DNA of 15,728 nucleotides from Phycisphaerales bacterium UBA3158. GTDB lineage: Bacteria > Planctomycetota > Phycisphaerae > Phycisphaerales > SM1A02. Of this stretch, positions 7,317-13,938 are shown one piece after another. A program made the translations under genes and the position numbers. The notes under the pieces were generated by a model that was not told where the DNA came from, did not search any database, and saw only the letters and a program-made list of their open reading frames with translations. The stretch is from NCBI GenBank assembly GCA_002364555.1, contig DEYM01000032.1:1-15728 (forward strand). Reading direction: 5' to 3'. Every line of letters starts with the position of its first letter. Position 1 is the first letter of the stretch.

Positions 7317-8390
7317 TTAGATTCTCTGCCCGGAGCCGTCGGGGAGTGAGCCGGGTGTCCTGGAATGGATGGCCAGTCGGATGGCCAGACGGAGGGCGGA
7401 CTGCATCGATGAGGCGTCTGCCCGGTTTCTTCCGGCGATGTCGAATGCCGTTCCATGATCCGGGCTGGTTCTGATGATCGGGGGGCCGATGGTCCAGTTG
7501 GACGATTTTCCCTGCTCCATCAACTTGATCGGGATGAGACCCTGATCGTGATACATGGCCACGACGAGATCGTAGTTGCCCCGGACGGCATCCGAGAAGA
7601 TCGTGTCGGCAGGCCATGGTCCGCTTGCATTGATTCCAGCACGATTGGCCATGTCGATGGCCGGCTGGATGACCCGGGTCTCCTCATCCCCCAGTAGTCC
7701 ACCTTCGCCGGCATGGGGGTTGAGTCCACAGACCGCGATACGGGGCGATTCGATTCCAAGCGCCACGCAGGCCTGATGTCCCAGATCGATTGGATCGAAG
7801 ACCTGCCCGATGGTCAGATGATTGCGGACATCCATGAGTGGGATGTGTATCGTCGCCAGAACGACCTTCAGTCTGGGGGCCTCGAACATCATGCAGCTTC
7901 GACGGCAGCGTGTCCTGTGTGCGATCAGCTCCGTATGGCCTGGCCACTTGAATCCGGCCAACCGCCAGGCCTGCTTGCTGATTGGGGCCGTCACCATGGC
8001 ATCGATTCTTCGCGGCGTGGGAGCATCGCTCAGGCAATCGCTGATCGCATCCTCGACGAATCGCTTGGAGGCCGCGCCGCCATATCTGTTGGGTTCCCGG
8101 GGAAGCCGGAGCAGATCGCCGAACTCCTGATAATCATGCACGATGACCGGTTCGTCGATCGGGGATTCGATCCTGTCCGAATCCGCCGGCACGCGATACC
8201 AGAACGGTTCTATTCCAGCATGATCGGCTGCCAGCATGAGCGGAGCGTTCGCGCCGTAGATGACGAATCTGGCAAGTGATTGAAGATCCTCATCCGCCAA
8301 CGCCTTCATGATGATCTCCGGGCCGATACCCGTGGGATCTCCCATCGATATGCCTATCACCGGCCTGTTGTCATCGGTTCCTCTGGACAT
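7317..8390 (-). CDS. pdxA: 4-hydroxythreonine-4-phosphate dehydrogenase
   Basis: NAD-dependent oxidation of 4-phosphohydroxy-L-threonine in the DXP-dependent pyridoxal phosphate pathway; a cytoplasmic, metal-dependent homodimer. Seen (357 residues from ATG 8390): ISMGDPTGIGPE at 14-25, TAPISKQ (134-140), PGHTE (150-154), IHIPL with H182, GLNPHAGE with H226, AMYHDQGLIP with H281, and RTSPDHGTAFDIAG at 307-320. H182, H226 and H281 fall where the three metal-binding His of E. coli PdxA lie. Length is slightly over the usual about 330. Start: the longer open frame begins with TTG at 8429 and adds 13 non-family residues; ATG 8390 places the first conserved motif normally, although its SD is weak. 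Same strand as glyS downstream; divergent from the gene at 8436 with only 45 bases between the starts. Confidence 0.95.
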   Translation of the reverse strand: MSRGTDDNRPVIGISMGDPTGIGPEIIMKALADEDLQSLARFVIYGANAPLMLAADHAGIEPFWYRVPADSDRIESPIDEPVIVHDYQEFGDLLRLPREPNRYGGAASKRFVEDAISDCLSDAPTPRRIDAMVTAPISKQAWRLAGFKWPGHTELIAHRTRCRRSCMMFEAPRLKVVLATIHIPLMDVRNHLTIGQVFDPIDLGHQACVALGIESPRIAVCGLNPHAGEGGLLGDEETRVIQPAIDMANRAGINASGPWPADTIFSDAVRGNYDLVVAMYHDQGLIPIKLMEQGKSSNWTIGPPIIRTSPDHGTAFDIAGRNRADASSMQSALRLAIRLAIHSRTPGSLPDGSGQRI

Positions 8391-8435
8391 CCCTGTATCG
8401 TAGTCCGAGTCCAGCGAAGAAGAGATCAATCCTGC

Positions 8436-9047
8436 ATGAATACTTCACGAGAACAGATGGCTCGAAGAGCGGCGGAGATGCTTCGTGACGGCATGGCCGG
8501 CTCGATTCGTGACGCCATCGGGCAGGCCAGGCGTGAACCAGGCGGGGGAAGCTGTGATCCGCCCAGCATCGAGGAGGTCCGTCGTCACATGGATGCCATG
8601 GACATGGCCCGGCTGGGGATGGAGTCGTGGTTGGAAAACCGACGGGCGAGACTCGAGGAGGTGGATCAGTTTCTGGCCACGCTCGAGTTCTATCTCGAGG
8701 GGATCGATCTTCGAATAGCCGGTAAGGCGGCTCGTGGAGAAATCGAAGCGGATGCCCGCATACATGTTCGGGCCTGGGTCGACGATGAACTCGATTCTGT
8801 CGTTCAGATACTCGAGGCGGCCGACATGGGACCGATCCATGTAGCCAGTCGAAAGGTCGATGCCGGCGTCGCCTTGGGGCTTCGGCGATTGAGCACGCTG
8901 CTGGTCACTGGTGAGCATGTGGAATTCATGATCAGCCTGTGTCCGATTCGTAGCCTCGTGGGCCTGGGGCGAAACCTGGTCACGGGCTCCGATATTCCCC
9001 TGGCAGATATCGGACAGGTTCGTGCCATGCTCGACACCCCGCGATGA
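8436..9047 (+). CDS. Uncharacterised protein, 203 residues
   Basis: Not recognised. Seen: an ATG at 8436 with an AGAAGAG purine run about 12 bases before it. The open frame extends further upstream only across the pdxA 5' end, which argues for this start. The N-terminal third is charged and helical (runs of Arg, Glu, Met and Ala). The middle (about 65-105) has a leucine-patterned segment suggesting a short coiled coil. The C-terminal half is mixed alpha/beta with a run containing RRLSTLLVTGEHVEFMISL. There is no signal peptide, membrane segment or cysteine metal motif. Codon use resembles the neighbours. It is divergent from pdxA and 126 bases before the next gene, so it may be monocistronic. 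It could be a lineage-specific cytoplasmic protein; no function is proposed. Confidence 0.75.
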   Translation: MNTSREQMARRAAEMLRDGMAGSIRDAIGQARREPGGGSCDPPSIEEVRRHMDAMDMARLGMESWLENRRARLEEVDQFLATLEFYLEGIDLRIAGKAARGEIEADARIHVRAWVDDELDSVVQILEAADMGPIHVASRKVDAGVALGLRRLSTLLVTGEHVEFMISLCPIRSLVGLGRNLVTGSDIPLADIGQVRAMLDTPR

Positions 9048-9173
9048 TCCGATCATGCGGTCTGGATGATTTGTACGTTCCTCGTCCAGCTGGAAGATGC
9101 CCACTCTGATTCATCCGCTTTCGCTCATGCCGTCATGTGCCATCCTGTGAGATGGAGAATCGGAGGTGGATTC

Positions 9174-10751
9174 GTGAGGGTTGTGAAGAGACATCCAGTC
9201 ATCGCTCTGATAGTGGCCTGCCTTCTTGGTGAGGCGGCCAATGCCGGTGTGCAGATACTGGATGATTCCGGCAGCAGTATTCCAGAGAGTGCCTGGTCGC
9301 TCAGCCCGGGGCAGTCCTCTGGTAGCTGGATCATCGAGCTGGACGAGCTCTGGAATCCGTGGGGAAACACCTGGTTCCGCATCATGGTGGATCCAGGAGA
9401 GGACATCGAGCAGCTGCTCATCGGAGTCGATGGCCCACCTGCGGGCTCACCAGTCACGGTGACCGTCGGTGAGGCCGGATCACCGGTTCGGCGTGTGCAG
9501 GGCATACGCCAGACCGGAACGGCAGAAGTCATTCTCCATCAATTGAACGTCATCGAATCCCTCGGATCAATCGAGGTTCAATCAATCAACTTCATCGACG
9601 TTGGCGGCCATGTGGATGGTCCGATCATCGTCACCAACTCATCCAGTGATCTGCGTGGCATCCGGCGTCTCGATGTCGCTGGGGACATTCTCGGGGACAT
9701 CATCGTTTCTGATGGCACGATTCGAGAACTGATCGTTCTGGGCGATATCGGAACCACTGATGAGATGATCCGAATCGAAGTCGGGCACGGGCTGTGGAAT
9801 GTCGATGTCCGGGGCGACATCAATGCCTGCATCGATCTCTGTGCATCAGGCAACACCGGATTCATCCACCGACTCAATGCGGATGATTTCAATGGAACAC
9901 TATCAGTCGATCGATTGGACAGGCCATCGGGCGTGGACTCCCCGCCGAAGCTGTCCCTGACGGGTTGGTTGTCCGGGACATGGTCGATCGCCGGTTCTCT
10001 CGAGGACGACGAGGGAGTCATCGAGCTGCCTCCAGAAGGTCTGCGTGGTCAGGTGATCGTGAATGCCAATGGGGTGGATGACGGGACCTGGGAGACGCCG
10101 TTTGCGATGGGGGCGGGAAATGGAATGCCGTCCATCTCGTTGTGTGGGCCGACCTACGTAGAGCCGCCTTCGGCCATCGGTGGGGGATCGATCGGGCTTG
10201 TGCCTTATCGAGTCCATGAAAGCGCCTGTGTACCACCCTCCGGAAGTGTCGTCTCGCTGATGAACCTCGATGGAAAGGCAACGCTTCGTTTCTACGGACC
10301 GGTATCACTGGGTTGGGGGGCTCCGTTCCTGTTCGAACGAAAGTCGGCTGATTCCGATGATGACTTCGAGGAGATCGATGGAGATGGATTCGACATCGAA
10401 CTTGATGCACAGGATCACTGTCTGGTGCACATCGCATCCTCAGGCAGCTGGGATGGTTTCCAGGCCGGCTGGATATACCGGATTCGACCGTCATCCTCGT
10501 TGCGTTGTGCTTCGCCAGTCGACAAGCCGGTCTCCCAGGAGATTGTGTACGAGCTGGAGATCGATGCGATCGAATGCGAAGCGGATGTCGATGGTTCGGG
10601 CCACGTCGACATCGTGGATCTGCTACTGGCGCTGGCTCTCTGGGGGCAGGGCGGAACACCAGCCAGTGATTCGGCGGACATAGATGGGGATGGGATAGTC
10701 GCCGTCGACGATCTTCTGATCATCGTGGCGACTTGGGGAGTCTGCCGATAG
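9174..10751 (+). CDS. Secreted protein with beta-helix-like repeats and C-terminal dockerin-like EF-hand pair
   Basis: Seen: from GTG 9174, 525 residues. The start is set by a strong GGAGGT SD (9162-9167) six bases upstream. A clear signal peptide follows (MRVVKRHPVIALIVACLLGE, likely cleavage after ANA at residue 24). The middle has recurring glycine/aspartate turns spaced about 20-25 residues apart (VGGHVDG 143, VAGDILGD 168, VLGDIG 188, VRGDIN 212), the look of a right-handed beta-helix. The C-terminus has two calcium-loop motifs, DVDGSGHVDIVDLL (from 471) and DIDGDGIVAVDDLL (from 502), ending TWGVCR. Known: this dockerin-type I-like pair is common at the ends of planctomycete exported proteins. 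Inference: surface or periplasmic protein; ligand unknown. An in-frame upstream ATG at 9066 exists but would bury the signal peptide. Convergent with the lipoprotein gene 9 bases downstream. Confidence 0.85.
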   Translation: MRVVKRHPVIALIVACLLGEAANAGVQILDDSGSSIPESAWSLSPGQSSGSWIIELDELWNPWGNTWFRIMVDPGEDIEQLLIGVDGPPAGSPVTVTVGEAGSPVRRVQGIRQTGTAEVILHQLNVIESLGSIEVQSINFIDVGGHVDGPIIVTNSSSDLRGIRRLDVAGDILGDIIVSDGTIRELIVLGDIGTTDEMIRIEVGHGLWNVDVRGDINACIDLCASGNTGFIHRLNADDFNGTLSVDRLDRPSGVDSPPKLSLTGWLSGTWSIAGSLEDDEGVIELPPEGLRGQVIVNANGVDDGTWETPFAMGAGNGMPSISLCGPTYVEPPSAIGGGSIGLVPYRVHESACVPPSGSVVSLMNLDGKATLRFYGPVSLGWGAPFLFERKSADSDDDFEEIDGDGFDIELDAQDHCLVHIASSGSWDGFQAGWIYRIRPSSSLRCASPVDKPVSQEIVYELEIDAIECEADVDGSGHVDIVDLLLALALWGQGGTPASDSADIDGDGIVAVDDLLIIVATWGVCR

Positions 10752-10767
10752 GCAGGCTGATCAGTCG
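10729..10767. terminator. Hairpin at a convergent gene junction, possible shared terminator without T-run
   Basis: Bases 10739-10746 pair with 10751-10758 (eight pairs, one G-U) around a GATA loop. An outer stem, 10729-10733 with 10763-10767, extends it. It spans the stops of the secreted protein and the lipoprotein. Neither strand has a T-run after it, so intrinsic termination would be weak. Confidence 0.35.
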
Positions 10768-10994
10768 TCGAATCTTTCCTGGCCGTCCTGGACGGCATTG
10801 CCGGGAGTCTCCACTGCAGTGGCGGCAAGGCTGCCTCCGGCTTCTCCAGCTGCACCAGCGATCTTGCCTGGAGCCTGCAACGCCTCGTCGATTCCGTTGT
10901 TGACCTCTGAATGACTCGGTCCACCGCTGTTGCAACCGAATGCGATGCCTGCGGTGAGAATGGCTGCTGTTGTGATGAAAGGCTTGATGTTCAT
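10761..10994 (-). CDS. Small putative lipoprotein, 77 residues
   Basis: Seen: from ATG 10994 with an AGGA SD about 9 bases upstream, the protein starts MNIKPFITTAAILTAGIAFGC, a short type II signal sequence with Cys at 21. The lipobox is imperfect (AFG before the Cys instead of a Leu at -3). The mature part is about 57 residues, rich in Ala, Gly, Glu and Asp, without aromatic residues apart from one Phe near the end. Longer in-frame starts upstream (to 11078) would run into the S1 gene and hide the signal. It lies 47 bases after the S1-protein stop on the same strand, so it may be read from that operon. It is entericidin-like in size only. Function unknown; probably anchored in an inner or outer membrane leaflet. 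Confidence 0.65.
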   Translation of the reverse strand: MNIKPFITTAAILTAGIAFGCNSGGPSHSEVNNGIDEALQAPGKIAGAAGEAGGSLAATAVETPGNAVQDGQERFDD

Positions 10995-11041
10995 GTGGGA
11001 TTTCCTATAGGGGTGTGTGATCTGTCGACGTTCTCTGAAGT

Positions 11042-12226
11042 TCATCCAATGCCGCCCTTGAGCGGTCCATCGCCCCATTTGGCCTTGAGTTTTCGAATCA
11101 TGGGATCCTCGCCTCTGTCGAAGGAGGCGGAGTCGTCGCCTTGCGCCTGCTTGAGTGAGAGGGCTATCCGCTTCTTCTCGGGATCGATCTGGAGAACCTT
11201 GACGGAGACGACCTGGCCTTCCTTGACGACCTGTGAGACTCGTCCGACTCGTTCATGGGCCAGTTCCGAGATGTGAATCAGCCCTTCGATGCCGCTTGGC
11301 ATCTTGACGAAGGCACCGAATTCAGCGAGGCGGGTGATGGTACCCTCGACTACTTCCCCTTCGGAGACGGCGCCGACCGACGCGATGAAGGGATCAGTCG
11401 TGAGCTGCTTCATGCCGAGTCCGATTCGTGGAGGATCCTGTTCGAGATCGATCTTGAGGACCTGTACCTGTATCTGATCACCAGGCTTGACCAGCAGCTC
11501 GGCGGAACCGAGTCGTTCCCATGACATGTCGGAGATATGGACAAGTCCCTCGACGCCACCGATATCGGTGAATGCCCCGTAGGACTGCACGGACGTGACG
11601 AGCCCGGTGTGCGTCTGTCCGACTTCGAGGGTTTCCATGAGCGCCTGCCGGTTTCGTTTGCGTTCCTCCTCAAGAAGATCACGCCTACTCAGCACCAGCC
11701 GATCGCCCTGCTTGTCCAGTTCGATGACCCGACATGGGAACTTCTTCCCGATCATGATGGTCAGGTCGGGGACGTGGTGGATGTCCACCTGTCCAGCGGG
11801 CATGAATGCCTTGTGGCCGGCCACATCCATCTCCAGTCCGCCCTTGTTGGTACCGGTGCATGTCGACTCGATGACCTGTCCCTGTTCGAGATGATCCCAG
11901 GAAGCTCGCATGACACCGCCGGGACGCGACAGGATGAGCATGTCGTCTGTTCGATCCCTGCGTTCAATTCGGAATTCCGCCTGTGTGCCGGGCTTCGGTG
12001 GTTCCTCGAACTGAGCCAGCGGGCAGACGCCCTGCATCTTGGGGCCGAATTCGACATAGACCTCGCTGCCACGAACGTGGACGATTGTTCCAGTGCGTTC
12101 GGGTCTATCCGATGCTTCAAGAGGATCGTCTTCGAGCAGTTCCTCGATACTTCGATCGCCCAGTGCTGATTGGATTTCAGCATCCAGATCCTGGTTGTCT
12201 TCGGGATGGGGCGTATGGGTGCTCAC
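11042..12226 (-). CDS. S1-domain RNA-binding protein, ribosomal protein S1-like (four S1 repeats)
   Basis: Seen: 394 residues with four S1 (OB-fold) repeats at about 44-102, 115-182, 203-273 and 290-360. The last two are canonical: a GxVTSVQSYGAF or GTITRLAEFGAF strand, then EGLVHIS/EGLIHIS, then a strand with VLKID or VLQID. The first two are diverged. An acidic N-terminus (1-42) and a basic, glycine-ending tail flank them. Known: E. coli S1 has six repeats; shorter four-repeat forms occur in other phyla and bind mRNA during translation initiation or act as RNA regulators. Start: GTG 12226, with a GGAG SD about 8 bases upstream. It begins 15 bases after the mtaB stop, so the two are almost certainly one operon. 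Whether this is the ribosomal S1 or a paralogue cannot be decided from the window alone. Confidence 0.88.
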   Translation of the reverse strand: MSTHTPHPEDNQDLDAEIQSALGDRSIEELLEDDPLEASDRPERTGTIVHVRGSEVYVEFGPKMQGVCPLAQFEEPPKPGTQAEFRIERRDRTDDMLILSRPGGVMRASWDHLEQGQVIESTCTGTNKGGLEMDVAGHKAFMPAGQVDIHHVPDLTIMIGKKFPCRVIELDKQGDRLVLSRRDLLEEERKRNRQALMETLEVGQTHTGLVTSVQSYGAFTDIGGVEGLVHISDMSWERLGSAELLVKPGDQIQVQVLKIDLEQDPPRIGLGMKQLTTDPFIASVGAVSEGEVVEGTITRLAEFGAFVKMPSGIEGLIHISELAHERVGRVSQVVKEGQVVSVKVLQIDPEKKRIALSLKQAQGDDSASFDRGEDPMIRKLKAKWGDGPLKGGIG

Positions 12227-12241
12227 CAGTCTGTCTCCGGG

Positions 12242-13693
12242 TCATGAGTAGGGCATCAGTTGAAGTCTGTGATCAGAACTGATGATCCTAGCGGGCGTGG
12301 GGGATTCGTCGAGGTTTTCGATGAGTGTTCGAACAAGTTGGCCCTTGTGAAAATCACCTTCCACGGTAAACCTCTCATAGTGATCGCATCTGCCCAGCCA
12401 TCGTCCAGGGTGGTCCGGGTCTGGCTGTTCCATGATCAGACGGTGTTCCCTGCCAACCAATTGTCGTCTGTACTTGATGGCCAATCCGTCCTGAGGGTCG
12501 TTTTCAAGCGTATGGAGCCGTTTCACCCTTGATCGAATGGTCTCATCGTGGACAAACTGGCTTTTCCAGCGAGCGGCTGCTGTTCCCTCCCTCGGGCTGA
12601 AGCGGAAGGTGTGCATGTGCAGATAGCCGACTCTTCTGGCCATTTCGACGGTACCTTGAAAATCATCTTCCGTCTCACCCGGAAAGCCGCATATGACATC
12701 CGTCGTGATGGCTGGAGGCAGTCCATCGAGAGTGAGGGCCTCTTCAGCCATCTCGATCATCTCGAGATAGGCAGAGGCGTTGTACTGACGATTCATTCGG
12801 CGAAGAATCCTGTCTGATCCACTTTGCAGGGGCAGGTGCAGATGGGGGACGACGATCCTGGGATTGGCCACCATGGCATCAAGAAGATCTTCCGTGACAT
12901 CCATTGGCTCCATCGAGGAGATTCTCAGCCGCTGGACACCCGGGATGGCAGCCACGGAATCGACCAGCTCGGACAGCCGGGTCTCTGGCTGGAAGTCCTG
13001 TCTTCGATGAATCGCGGTTTCATGGCCGAAGGCTCCGATAAAAATGCCTGTGAGAACGATTTCATTGTGGCCCAGATCGACCAGCCGCCTGGCTTCCTCG
13101 ATGACATCCTGAAGCCTCTTGGATCTCAGATCGGGACGAAGCTTCGGGATGATGCAGAAGGTGCAATGGGCATCACAGCCGTCCTGAATGCGGATTTCGG
13201 CTCGAGTGTGATGGGCACGCTGGTTGGGCAGTTCAACCAGAGGCAGATGGAGTGTGGCCTGCTTGACTGAAGTTGCTCTGGATGAGGGGCTGGACAACCA
13301 GGCGTCAACCTCGGATCTGAATCGTTCAATCATGGACCGTCCATCCTCATGGTGATGGCCGATGACGGTTCCCGGCGATGCAGGTTCATCAGAATTCACG
13401 AGCCTCTGAGCCACATCCGGTTCCATGGAGGCAAAGCAGCCGGTCACGATGACTTTGGAAGGCTCGTGTCCCGGGCCCCGCTTTCGGGCGGCTTGACGGA
13501 TCGATTGGCGTGATTTCGCGGCCGCTCTTGACGTAACCGAGCAGGTGTGAACCACCTCAAGGCTGGCTGGCATCCCGGATTCGGTGCGAATCAGCCCCTT
13601 GGCGTTCAGGATGGCTTCCATCTCACGCTGTTCGGCATGGTTGGCTCTGCAACCGAGTGTTGTCATTCTGTAGGATTTGGGGTGATCAGTCAT
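12242..13693 (-). CDS. mtaB: tRNA (N6-threonylcarbamoyladenosine(37)-C2)-methylthiotransferase, MtaB-like radical SAM enzyme
   Basis: Predicted to convert t6A37 to ms2t6A in ANN-decoding tRNAs, using two 4Fe-4S clusters and SAM. Seen (483 residues): the N-terminal UPF0004 cysteines C15 (TLGCRANHAE), C51 (VHTCSVT) and C86 (VTGCFAS). The radical SAM motif is CDAHCTFC (C173, C177, C180) followed by IIP. RISSMEP, LHLPLQSGSD, TDVICGFPGE and HTFRFSPREGTAA follow, then a C-terminal TRAM-like region (about 425-480). The TLGC start and KSRQ.IR.A.R stretch fit MtaB better than MiaB or RimO. One oddity is His in place of the usual Asn before TC at 49-51. Start ATG 13693 has AGAGG eight bases upstream. 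First gene of a probable operon with the S1 protein. Confidence 0.9.
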   Translation of the reverse strand: MTDHPKSYRMTTLGCRANHAEQREMEAILNAKGLIRTESGMPASLEVVHTCSVTSRAAAKSRQSIRQAARKRGPGHEPSKVIVTGCFASMEPDVAQRLVNSDEPASPGTVIGHHHEDGRSMIERFRSEVDAWLSSPSSRATSVKQATLHLPLVELPNQRAHHTRAEIRIQDGCDAHCTFCIIPKLRPDLRSKRLQDVIEEARRLVDLGHNEIVLTGIFIGAFGHETAIHRRQDFQPETRLSELVDSVAAIPGVQRLRISSMEPMDVTEDLLDAMVANPRIVVPHLHLPLQSGSDRILRRMNRQYNASAYLEMIEMAEEALTLDGLPPAITTDVICGFPGETEDDFQGTVEMARRVGYLHMHTFRFSPREGTAAARWKSQFVHDETIRSRVKRLHTLENDPQDGLAIKYRRQLVGREHRLIMEQPDPDHPGRWLGRCDHYERFTVEGDFHKGQLVRTLIENLDESPTPARIISSDHRLQLMPYS

Positions 13694-13716
13694 CTCGAAC
13701 GCCTCTTTGCGAAGTG

Positions 13717-13751
13717 AGGCATGCTATCAGGGGGGTGATAGGCCTTTTTTT
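13717..13751 (+). terminator. Orphan plus-strand intrinsic terminator upstream of mtaB
   Basis: CTATCA (13724-13729) pairs with TGATAG (13736-13741) around a GGGGGG loop. AGGC (13717-13720) pairs with GCCT (13742-13745), leaving an ATG bulge, and seven Ts (13745-13751) follow. In the plus direction this is a good terminator, but the only gene before it (mtaB) is on the minus strand. On the minus strand it would form a leader hairpin about 24 bases before the mtaB start codon. Confidence 0.55.
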
Positions 13752-13812
13752 CCACTGATGCGGAATGGCCCGGAAAGGGTCATGAGAGCCTTCACCCGTG
13801 TATGATTCCATT

Positions 13813-13833
13813 CGCTCAGGATTGTCCTGAGCG
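13813..13833. repeat. Perfect 9-bp inverted repeat upstream of pilM
   Basis: CGCTCAGGA and TCCTGAGCG are separated by TTG. No T-run follows. It lies in the divergent mtaB/pilM intergenic region, about 105 bases before the pilM start, and could be an operator or a leader hairpin. Confidence 0.6.
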
Positions 13834-13860
13834 GGGTTCGAAACTTCTTGTTTCGGTCCC
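13834..13860. repeat. Second hairpin, directly after the 13813-13833 inverted repeat
   Basis: GGG (13834-13836) pairs with CCC (13858-13860), and CGAAAC (13839-13844) pairs with GTTTCG (13850-13855) around a TTCTT loop. It is separated from the first hairpin by no bases, so the two would stack. An AT-rich ATTTAAAT (13861-13868) follows, which may be part of the pilM promoter. No convincing -35/-10 pair was found. Confidence 0.5.
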
Positions 13861-13938
13861 ATTTAAATAGTTTCGAGGTGTGATCTGTCGGCCATTGCAT
13901 GGCTGGAAGGTCAGACGGATTTGAGAAGGCGATCTGGC

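Noticed and set aside
10761..10994. Entericidin-type toxin/antitoxin lipoprotein
   Set aside because: Similar in size class only; no antitoxin partner, different composition, and no conserved entericidin residues.
12824..13270. Plus-strand 148-codon open frame within mtaB
   Set aside because: It is antisense to the radical SAM core and has no start signal or motif.
13803..13870. tRNA-like GGTTCGAA stretch upstream of pilM
   Set aside because: The T-arm would not close, and no acceptor, D or anticodon stem can be drawn around it. It is better explained as two hairpins.
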